Of a stretch of 22,374 bases of DNA, positions 8,787 to 15,058 are shown piece by piece. Within the stretch, counting starts at the first letter, position 1. Each line of letters starts with the position of its first letter. This DNA comes from Trueperaceae bacterium (GTDB lineage: Bacteria; Deinococcota; Deinococci; Deinococcales; Trueperaceae): contig SLSQ01000184.1 in NCBI GenBank assembly GCA_007130355.1, positions 1-22,374 on the forward strand, in the 5' to 3' direction. The translations under genes and the position numbers were made by a program. A model generated the notes under the pieces. That model saw only the letters and a program-made list of their open reading frames with translations, made no database searches and was not told the origin of the DNA.

Positions 8787-9778
8787 GCGGACTCCCGGAA
8801 GATCAGCTCGTGACCGACCAGCGTGCGGCTCGGTTCGGGGGCGCCCTCGTCGATGGAGGTCAGGACGGCGTCGGCGGCGTGGCGTCCCAGCTCGTAGGCG
8901 TGCAGTTCGACCGAACTGAGCGCCGGATCGGTGAACTCGGTCAGGTCGTCGTTGTTCATGCCCATCACCGCGACGTCGTCCGGGACGACGCGACCGCCGT
9001 CGCGGACGCCGCGCAGCGCCCCGACCGCCATCCCGTCGTGCAGCGCCAGGACCGAATGGAACGGGGTCCCCTCGTCCAGCGCGTCGCGCACGGCGCGGCG
9101 GGCGGCGGCCGCGGTGCCGTCGGTCGCGCGGACCAGCGGACGGGCGTCGGGACGTCGTGCGCGCAGGGCGCGGAGGTGCCCCTCGGTCCGGTCGGCGGTC
9201 ATGGTGCTGCGTTCCGGGCCGGTGAGGAACAGGATCGGGTCGAGTCCGCGTTCGAGCAGGGCGGCGGTGGCGTCCTCACCGACGGCGACGTTGTCGTTGT
9301 CCACGCTCGGGACGTTCGGACGGTCGACGCGGCCGAGCACGACGAAGGGGAACCGGGCGCTGGCGAGGTGGTCGACCAGCGCCCGGTCCTCGGACGGGTT
9401 CATCAGGATCAGGCCGTCGGTGGCGCGCTCGAGCATCAGGTGGCGTACGACCCGGACCGCGTCCGCCTCGTCGTCGACGATCTGCAGCGAGACGCCGTAG
9501 GAGGCGGCGCGGGCGGTGTCGTGGATGCCGTGCAGGAAGCGGGTGTTGAACGAGCTGCTGAGCGACGCGTCGATGGCGGGGTTGATCACGTCGAGCGTCC
9601 ACGCCTTGCCGCTGGAGAGGCTGCGCGCGGCGCGGTTGGGCCGGTAGTTCAGCTCGCGGGCGACGGCGAGGATGCGGTCGCGGGTGGCGGCGCGGACGCG
9701 GGCGTCCCCGTTCAGGGCGAGGCTGACGGTCGAGACCGATACCTTGGCGCGTTCGGCGATGTCGCGGATCGTGCGCAC
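8783..9778 (-). CDS. LacI-family transcriptional regulator of the mannosidase/ABC operon
   Basis: DNA-binding repressor of the LacI/GalR family, 331 aa. The helix-turn-helix occupies about residues 3-22 (TIRDIAERAKVSVSTVS) and the hinge helix region is about 46-57 (RPNRAARSLSSG). The rest is a periplasmic-binding-protein-like effector domain with the family's ILFLTGP, ALHDGMAVGALRG and VMGMNNDDLTEF elements. The start is GTG at 9778. It is the first gene of its operon and overlaps the GH38 start by 4 bases. Two related palindromes in its leader are probable operators, so autoregulation is likely, with a sugar or sugar derivative as inducer. The family is certain; the inducer is unknown. Confidence 0.94.
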   Translation of the reverse strand: MRTIRDIAERAKVSVSTVSLALNGDARVRAATRDRILAVARELNYRPNRAARSLSSGKAWTLDVINPAIDASLSSSFNTRFLHGIHDTARAASYGVSLQIVDDEADAVRVVRHLMLERATDGLILMNPSEDRALVDHLASARFPFVVLGRVDRPNVPSVDNDNVAVGEDATAALLERGLDPILFLTGPERSTMTADRTEGHLRALRARRPDARPLVRATDGTAAAARRAVRDALDEGTPFHSVLALHDGMAVGALRGVRDGGRVVPDDVAVMGMNNDDLTEFTDPALSSVELHAYELGRHAADAVLTSIDEGAPEPSRTLVGHELIFRESA

Positions 9779-9798
9779 GGGCGGACGTCCCTTTCCGA

Positions 9799-9814
9799 AT
9801 CGAACCGGTTCGAT
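9799..9814. promoter_or_regulatory. Probable LacI operator, perfect 16-bp palindrome
   Basis: ATCGAACCGGTTCGAT reads the same on both strands, with the central CG typical of LacI-family sites. It lies in the leader of the lacI-GH38 operon, about 20 bp before the GTG start. It is a close variant of the palindrome at 9864-9877 (shared pattern RTCGAAYCGRTTCGAT). The centres are 64 bp apart, about six helical turns, which would allow looping by a tetramer or paired dimers. Confidence 0.75.
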
Positions 9815-9863
9815 CGCGTGCCTGACAAGAAAATGTGCACGAAGGTCGAACGGCGGCGGCTTG

Positions 9864-9877
9864 TCGAATCGATTCGA
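9864..9877. promoter_or_regulatory. Probable LacI operator, perfect 14-bp palindrome at the transcription start
   Basis: TCGAATCGATTCGA is a perfect palindrome. Its right edge touches the predicted -10 box at 9877-9882, so it would cover the transcription start of the lacI-GH38-ABC operon. Binding there by the 8783-9778 regulator would block polymerase. It shares the half-site TCGAA-C with the 9799-9814 site. Confidence 0.75.
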
Positions 9878-9906
9878 TGCTAGCGGTCGCCGGCTCCGCC
9901 TGTCAA
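9877..9906 (-). promoter_or_regulatory. Sigma-70-type promoter of the lacI-GH38-ABC operon
   Basis: On the minus strand a perfect -35 box TTGACA (9901-9906) is followed by an 18-bp spacer and TAGCAT (9877-9882; 4 of 6 match to TATAAT). The TGA stop codon of the preceding PHP gene (9903-9905) lies inside the -35 box, so the two operons are packed with no free space. The predicted start of transcription falls in the operator at 9864-9877. Confidence 0.65.
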
Positions 9907-10745
9907 CGGCCGGTCGGCGACCGACCGCGGGAACGCGTCCCGACGAGCTCCTCGAGCGGCACCGGGATCCGTTCCCGCCGACGCACGTCGACGACGCTCC
10001 GGACCCCCGCCGCGGCGAGATCGCGGATGACGGCGTCGAACCCGTCGCCGACCCGGTGCGGATCGTGCGCGTCGGACCCGAGGGCGAGCGGCACTTCGGC
10101 GCGGACCAGGCGCTGCAGCAGGTCGGCGTTCGGGAACGGGGCGCCGCGCTTGTGCACGCCCGAGGTGTTGATCTCGACGGCGACGTCGGCGTCCGCGATC
10201 GCGGCGATCATGGTCCGGATCGCCCCCTCCGGTTCCGTGCGCGGGGTGGGACCGACCACCTGGACGGCGTCGACGTGCCCGAGCAGGTCGAACAGTCCGG
10301 AGTCGGCCGCCCGCGCGACCTCGAGGTAGTAGGCGGCGTGGGCCTCTTCCGGTTCGAGGCCACCTGCGTACTTGCTCCGGTCGTAGACGTGCACGCCGTC
10401 CACGTAGTGCACCGAGCCGATCGCGTAGTCGAGGCGCCCGTCGTCGAGCGCCCGGCGGTACCGTTCCGAGCCGTCGGCGAGCTGGTCGGCCTCGACGCCG
10501 ACGCGCACCGCGATCCGGTCCGCGAAGGCGTCGCGCAGCCGCGACGCCTCCTGCAGGTACCCCTCCCAGTCGGAGGCCGGCATGTGCATGCCGGGGGCCG
10601 GCGCGTCGTCGAGCAGGTCGAAGCGGGGCGCGTGGTCGGACAGGCCGATCGTGCGCAGGCCGCGGGCGAGCGCGGCGTCGACGTACGCCTCGAGCTCGCC
10701 GCGCGCGTGCCCGCAGCGCCAGTGGTGCGTGTGAAGGTCGATCAC
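9903..10745 (-). CDS. PHP-domain phosphatase, HisJ (histidinol-phosphatase) family
   Basis: Metal-dependent phosphoesterase with an intact PHP active site, 280 aa. Ligand candidates are H5 and H7 (DLHTHH), H13, D37-H38 (LSDHAP), E85 (GVEAD), H113 (SVHY), H157 (GHVD), and D225/H227 (GSDAHD). Length and motifs match HisJ-type histidinol-phosphate phosphatases. The gene closes a uronate operon rather than a histidine operon, so a sugar-phosphate or other phosphomonoester substrate is at least as plausible. The upstream frame remains open to 11537 but is a shadow of uxaC. GTG at 10745 is chosen because the protein then begins directly with the VIDLHTH strand and overlaps the uxaC stop in a 4-base GTGA junction. 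The C-terminal 15 or so residues are basic and probably disordered. Confidence 0.88.
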   Translation of the reverse strand: MIDLHTHHWRCGHARGELEAYVDAALARGLRTIGLSDHAPRFDLLDDAPAPGMHMPASDWEGYLQEASRLRDAFADRIAVRVGVEADQLADGSERYRRALDDGRLDYAIGSVHYVDGVHVYDRSKYAGGLEPEEAHAAYYLEVARAADSGLFDLLGHVDAVQVVGPTPRTEPEGAIRTMIAAIADADVAVEINTSGVHKRGAPFPNADLLQRLVRAEVPLALGSDAHDPHRVGDGFDAVIRDLAAAGVRSVVDVRRRERIPVPLEELVGTRSRGRSPTGR

Positions 10746-12160
10746 ACGCGGTAGGCGGCCTTGGCCGCGTCGTACGCCAGCCAGCGCGCCATCTCCGGAC
10801 CGTCCTCCGCATCGATCAGGCCGCGCTCGATCGTCCGGGCGAGCCAGTCGCACGCGGTGCGCCGCCACACGTCGTGGCGGGTGGGGATGCTCGGGAAGGC
10901 GCGGGTGTCGTCGTTGAAGCCGGCCAGGTTGTAGATGCCGGCGGTCTCGGTGACGCGGTCGAGGTAGCGGTCCATGCCGAGCACCGAGTCGAAGAACCAC
11001 CACGGCGCCCCCAGCCGCAGCGCCGGGTAGTGCCCCGCCAGCGGCGCCAGCTCGCGGGCGTAGGTCGCCTCGTCGAGCGTGAACAGCACGAGGCGGAAGT
11101 CGGGATCGTGGCCGTGCTCGTTGAGGAGGGTGCGCAGTCCGCGGGTCCAGTCGACCGCGATCGGCATGTCGGCGCCCTTGTCGAGCCCGAAGCGCCGGTG
11201 GATCCGCCGGTGGTGGTTGCGGAAGCTGCCGACGTGGATCTGCATCGTCATGCCGTCCTCGCGCGCCATCTCCGCCATCCGCAGCAGGGCGTGCGCGTGG
11301 AAGCGGTGGTCCTCCTCCGGGGTCGGCGCGCCGCCGGAGAGCGCCTTCTGGAGCAGGGCCTCCGCTTCGTGCGTGGGGAGCGGCTCGATCTCCGGCGTCA
11401 GCGAGGCGTGGTCGGTGGCGGTCGCGCCCAGCTCCCGGAACGTCGCGCGCCGCCGCGCGAGCGCCTCGAAGAGCGCGTCGAGGCCGGTGATCTGGACGTC
11501 GGAGCGGGCCTCGAGCGCGTCGAGCTGGGCGCGCCAATCCTCGCTCGCCAGGTGCAGCACGCCGTCCGGCCGGAAGGTCGGCACGACCGGCAGGCCGGCC
11601 TCGCGCATCGCCGCGTGCGGGGCGAGGTCGTCGCCGGCCTGATCGGTGGTCGCGAGCGTCTCGATCCCGAACCGCTCGAACAGCGCGCGCGGGCGGAACT
11701 CCGGCGCGTCCAGCCGCTCCTGGATCCGGTCGTAGATCCGGTCGGCCGTCGCCTCGGACGGCACCTCCTCGACCCCGAACAGCTCGATCAGCTCCGCCTT
11801 GAGCCAGAGGCCGGTCGGCGTGCCGCGGAACAGGTGGAAGTGGGCGCAGAAGGTGCGCCAGATGGCGCGGGGGTCGGACTCGACCTCGGTTCCGTCGCGC
11901 GTCGGGACGCCGAGGGCCTCCATCGGCACCCCCTGCGAGTAGAGCATCCGGAACACGTAGTGGTCGGGCTTGATCAGCAGGTCGGCCGGGTTCGGGAAGC
12001 GCGCGTCCGGATCGGCGAGCAGGGCCGGCGCGACGTGCCCGTGCGGGCAGACGAGCGGCAGGTCGCGCACCTCCGCGTACAGCGCGCGGGCGCGGTCGCG
12101 GACGCGCGGTTCGGGCGAGAAGCAGCGGTCGTCGTCCAGGGTCCAGCGGCGTGCGGTCAT
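10742..12160 (-). CDS. uxaC: Uronate (glucuronate/galacturonate) isomerase
   Basis: Interconverts D-glucuronate with D-fructuronate and D-galacturonate with D-tagaturonate, the first cytoplasmic step of uronate breakdown. It has 472 aa, the usual UxaC size. The amidohydrolase-like metal site begins with H40 and H42 in CPHGH, followed by DHYVFRML at 66-73, where the family has its characteristic DHYxxR motif. FNDDTRAFPSIPTRHDVWRR near the C-terminus is also typical. ATG at 12160 has GGAGG at 6 bases spacing and overlaps the upstream kinase stop by 4 bases (ATGA). The frame is open further upstream to 13465, but that stretch is a shadow. Its partner UxaE is encoded in the same operon, so both uronates can converge on fructuronate. 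Confidence 0.95.
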   Translation of the reverse strand: MTARRWTLDDDRCFSPEPRVRDRARALYAEVRDLPLVCPHGHVAPALLADPDARFPNPADLLIKPDHYVFRMLYSQGVPMEALGVPTRDGTEVESDPRAIWRTFCAHFHLFRGTPTGLWLKAELIELFGVEEVPSEATADRIYDRIQERLDAPEFRPRALFERFGIETLATTDQAGDDLAPHAAMREAGLPVVPTFRPDGVLHLASEDWRAQLDALEARSDVQITGLDALFEALARRRATFRELGATATDHASLTPEIEPLPTHEAEALLQKALSGGAPTPEEDHRFHAHALLRMAEMAREDGMTMQIHVGSFRNHHRRIHRRFGLDKGADMPIAVDWTRGLRTLLNEHGHDPDFRLVLFTLDEATYARELAPLAGHYPALRLGAPWWFFDSVLGMDRYLDRVTETAGIYNLAGFNDDTRAFPSIPTRHDVWRRTACDWLARTIERGLIDAEDGPEMARWLAYDAAKAAYRV

Positions 12161-13251
12161 TCGGTACCTCCAGGTTCGGCGCGAGCGGGGCGCGCGTCGG
12201 CGCGGGGACCGGCGTCGCGGGCGCCGGCGTCCGTACCGGTGTCGATCGGGCGCAGGCGAAGATCCCGCACGATCCGCTCGGCGATGCGTTCGGGGTCCGG
12301 TTCGATGCCGATCACGAAGGCGGATTCGCCCGGCCCGGGGAGCTCCAGCGTCGCCACCTGACTGGCCAGCAGCTTCGGGTCGAAGAAGTGATCCTCGCGT
12401 TCGCGAAGGCGTTCGGCGATTAGGCGCGGCGGTCCGTGCAGCAGGACCAGCGCCGCCTCCGGCCGGCCGTCGGTCAGCACCCGCCGATAGGCGGCCTTGA
12501 GCGCGCTGCACGAGATCACCACGTTCGAACCGGCGTCGAGATGCCGGTCCAGCTCCGCCCGCAACGAGGCGAGCCACGGCGCACGATCGGCGTCGTCCAG
12601 CGCCTCGCCGCGCGCCATCTTGGCCTTGTTCGCAGCGGGATGGTGGTCGTCGGCCTCGACGTACGGCCAGTCGAGCCGATCGGCCAGCAGCGCTCCGACG
12701 GTGCTCTTGCCGCTGCCGGAGACGCCGGCCACGATCACCGCCCGCGGCGGGTCGCTCGGCCTCGGCGCGGGCGGCACGTCCTCGAACCAGGGCCAGCGGA
12801 CGCAGCGGGGCACGTCGGGGAACAGCACCACGTCGGCCGCCTCGGCGCGGCCCTTGAAGGCGACGGTGGTCGTGCTCGACGCGTCGAGGCGGTCCGCGGC
12901 GGCGCGCAGGGTGGCGCCGCTGACGGTGACGTCGTCGACGAGCACGATGCGGAGGCCGCGTACGTCGGGGACCGCTCCGAGCGGCTCGGGCGCCGCGCGG
13001 GCGGGCACGTTCGCATCGTTGCGGAAGGCGAGCCGCAACAGTCGCAGCGGACGTTCGAGCCGGTAGGCGATCAGGGCGCCCGGCACGGTGCCGCCCCGAG
13101 CGATCGCGACCACCGCGTCGACCTCGCTCCGTGGGGGCAGGTCGGCGCTCCGGATCCGTTCGACGATCCGGTCGAACGGCAGGTCGGTGCGGTCGTCCCG
13201 CGCGTCGCGCCGCAGGTCGTCCTCCGCTCCGTGGCGGGCGCCGTCGTTCAC
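12157..13251 (-). CDS. Phosphoribosyltransferase-gluconokinase fusion protein
   Basis: Two-domain cytoplasmic protein, 364 aa. Residues 24-160 form a type I phosphoribosyltransferase-like domain. It has VVAIARGGTVPGALIAYRL at 47-65, the PRPP-binding signature IVLVDDVTVSGAT at 102-114 and a closing WPW at 153-155, as in COG2236-type enzymes. Residues 171-335 are a complete GntK-type gluconokinase: Walker A GVSGSGKST at 176-184, ADDHHPAANKAKMARG at 200-215, DRAPWL at 222-227, SCSALKAAYR at 247-256 and REDHFFDPKLLASQ at 285-298. A charged tail of about 30 residues follows. The kinase should convert D-gluconate to 6-phosphogluconate. GTG at 13251 overlaps the upstream larA-like stop (GTGA); the open frame beyond it to 13779 is a shadow. 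The frame runs unbroken through the linker, so the fusion looks real. The transferase substrate is unknown; it may be enzymatic or a PRPP/nucleotide sensor. Confidence 0.9.
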   Translation of the reverse strand: MNDGARHGAEDDLRRDARDDRTDLPFDRIVERIRSADLPPRSEVDAVVAIARGGTVPGALIAYRLERPLRLLRLAFRNDANVPARAAPEPLGAVPDVRGLRIVLVDDVTVSGATLRAAADRLDASSTTTVAFKGRAEAADVVLFPDVPRCVRWPWFEDVPPAPRPSDPPRAVIVAGVSGSGKSTVGALLADRLDWPYVEADDHHPAANKAKMARGEALDDADRAPWLASLRAELDRHLDAGSNVVISCSALKAAYRRVLTDGRPEAALVLLHGPPRLIAERLREREDHFFDPKLLASQVATLELPGPGESAFVIGIEPDPERIAERIVRDLRLRPIDTGTDAGARDAGPRADARPARAEPGGTE

Positions 13252-14519
13252 GGCACCGGTTCCTTCGTCTTGTAGAGGATCTCGCCCGCCTTGGGGACGA
13301 ACAGGATCCCCTCCTCCTCGCGCCCCTGGAAGTCGCGCGGATCGATCCGGTCCGGGTCGGCGTAGCCGAGGGCGAGGGCCGCGCAGGTCTCCTCGGGCAC
13401 GCGGCTCGCCAGGGTGACGCGGACCCGAGGGCGCTCGACCCCGTCCTCGAAGGCGCCGTCGCCACGCACGTGGGCCGAGTGCGCCAGCACGCCGAGCGGG
13501 ACGTGGGCGAAGCGGTCCCACTGTTCCAGGAAGTACGGCAGCACGTGGTAGCCGATCTCGTGGATCCAGCGTCCGTGCACGCGGCTGATCTCGCTCAGGT
13601 GGGGCGCGTAGATGATCAGCTCGGCGCCGGCGGCGAGCGCCGGTTCGAGCTTGTACATCGCCTTGCCTGCGGTCCACAGCTCGTCGTACATCGGCGGCGC
13701 GACGCTGAGGACGCGCTCGAACGGCCGATCGACCCAGCGCACGTGCCGGCGCGACGACTCCTCCACGGCGGCGTGCCACGCCTCCTCCAGGTCGCCGACG
13801 AACAGTCCGGCCGCCTCGTCCCCTTCGACCACCAGCGCCGCCAGCGTGGTGGGCGTCGGGATCAGCTCGGCCGCCGCGTGCAGCATGGTCCGGACCGGCG
13901 TGTCCGGCTCGCCGATGGTGCGGCGCACGCCGGCCAGGGCGCTGAGCCAGTGGGTGACGTTGATCATGTCGCCGTCGCTGACGCCGGGGAAGAAGTACTT
14001 CGCGCCGCCGGAGTAGCCGACCACCTCGTGCGGGAAGGTCGGGCCCAGCACGATCGCGTGGTCGGCGTCCACGACCTCGCGCGCGATCCGTACGTCGACG
14101 TCGCCGCCGAGGGTGGGGTGCCAGCGCGCTCCGGCGAACTCGCGGATCCGCGCCTGCGGCAGGGTACCGAGGGAGACCAGGCGGTCCGGGTCCTGCCAGC
14201 CGTGGTTGATCAGGCGGACGTGGCCGAAGCGGCCGCTCCGCTCCTCGGGCGAGACGCCGACGAGCGCGTTCAGCTCCGACTCGGGCAGCGGCGGGTGCGT
14301 GCCTAGGGCGACCAGGAAGGTGACCGACTCCGCCTCGGCGAGCGCCTCGACCATCGAGCGGAACAGCGACGGCAGCGGCAGGCTGCGGGTCCGGTCGGGG
14401 ATCAGCACCACCACGCGTTCGCCGGCGTGTCGACCGGCGAACGCCTCCTGCAGCGCGGCGTGCGTCCGGGCGTGCGGCAGGGTCGCGCCCGGTTCCGCGA
14501 CGGCGGAGACGCGCGGCAT
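13248..14519 (-). CDS. LarA-superfamily nickel-pincer hydroxyacid racemase/epimerase
   Basis: Member of the lactate racemase (LarA) superfamily, 423 aa, close to LarA length. The residues that hold and use the nickel-pincer nucleotide in LarA are all present with correct spacing. DRTR is at 42-45 (LarA D72/R75), H75 is in ALGTH (LarA H108), and H164, K174 and H190 have intervals of 10 and 16 identical to LarA H174, K184 and H200. K174 in GGAK is the expected covalent anchor. Superfamily members act on different 2-hydroxyacids, and a D-gluconate 2-epimerase is among the characterised ones. With gluconokinase directly downstream, gluconate/mannonate epimerisation is the best guess, but it is an inference. 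ATG at 14519 shares one base with the upstream stop (TGATG). The cofactor genes larB, larC and larE are not in the window. Confidence 0.88.
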   Translation of the reverse strand: MPRVSAVAEPGATLPHARTHAALQEAFAGRHAGERVVVLIPDRTRSLPLPSLFRSMVEALAEAESVTFLVALGTHPPLPESELNALVGVSPEERSGRFGHVRLINHGWQDPDRLVSLGTLPQARIREFAGARWHPTLGGDVDVRIAREVVDADHAIVLGPTFPHEVVGYSGGAKYFFPGVSDGDMINVTHWLSALAGVRRTIGEPDTPVRTMLHAAAELIPTPTTLAALVVEGDEAAGLFVGDLEEAWHAAVEESSRRHVRWVDRPFERVLSVAPPMYDELWTAGKAMYKLEPALAAGAELIIYAPHLSEISRVHGRWIHEIGYHVLPYFLEQWDRFAHVPLGVLAHSAHVRGDGAFEDGVERPRVRVTLASRVPEETCAALALGYADPDRIDPRDFQGREEEGILFVPKAGEILYKTKEPVP

Positions 14520-15058
14520 CAGGTTCCGTTCCGGCCGCGACCGGACGGGCGGTCGCGCCCGCGGAATCCGTAGCCGGCCGCCAACCCGGTCGCCGCGAGC
14601 AGCGCGAGGCCCGGAAGCTGGACCGTGAACGCGAACGCCCAGGTGGCGAGCGGGGCCTGTCCGGCGGCGACGAAGCTCACGATCGCGGCCGCGAGCAGGT
14701 AGGCGGGCGCCGCCGCGAACGGCGCTACGCGCGGCGCGACGCGGCGCAGCGCCAGCAGCGCGGCGCCCACCAGGACCAGCTCGGCCGTCAGGGTCCAGAC
14801 CATGGCGCCCTCCGGCATGCCGGTCAGGGCGCGGTTCAGGAGCGGCTGGGCCAGCGCGACCCCGAGGACCGGGGCGGCGCCCATGCGCAGGGCGATGAAC
14901 ACGACCGCCACGAAGATCGGCAGCAGGCGCGCGCCGGCGGGCGGTCCGGCCTCGAGCGGGAACAGGTGGACCAGGTAGGGGAGCGCCAGGCCGGCGGCCA
15001 GGGCGGCGCCGGTACCCAGGGCGATGCGGACGGCGGGGCGGGTCAGGGTCGCGGTCAT
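14519..15058 (-). CDS. Small integral membrane protein, ECF S-component-like
   Basis: Hydrophobic protein of 179 aa with about five or six membrane segments (about 12-31, 44-60, 62-76, 88-104, 114-132 and 138-162). The stretch with H31-F33, G42, LLP at 45-47, G60, G66, then ALTGMPEGA at 77-85 and E93-L94 follows the pattern of ECF-transporter S components (pocket-forming subunits that work with a shared EcfA/A'/T module). This is pattern recognition, not a firm family match. ATG at 15058 has AAGGAG 7 bases upstream and overlaps the uxaE stop by 4 bases (ATGA). The open frame continuing to 15919 is a shadow. Its position in a uronate operon suggests it moves a sugar acid or a cofactor precursor, but it is not CbiM-like, so a nickel role is not supported. 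Function unassigned. Confidence 0.75.
   Translation of the reverse strand: MTATLTRPAVRIALGTGAALAAGLALPYLVHLFPLEAGPPAGARLLPIFVAVVFIALRMGAAPVLGVALAQPLLNRALTGMPEGAMVWTLTAELVLVGAALLALRRVAPRVAPFAAAPAYLLAAAIVSFVAAGQAPLATWAFAFTVQLPGLALLAATGLAAGYGFRGRDRPSGRGRNGT

Noticed and set aside
9884..9923. A 9-bp inverted repeat (CGGTCGCCG / CGGCGACCG) around the stop of the HisJ-type gene, considered as a terminator.
   Set aside because: The loop is 22 bases, there is no T-run, and the repeat overlaps the -35 region of the next operon; the evidence for termination is too weak.
14519..15058. Nickel transporter (CbiM-like) identity for the small membrane protein, suggested by the neighbouring LarA-like enzyme.
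   Set aside because: It lacks the conserved N-terminal Met-His metal-binding start of CbiM/NikM proteins.
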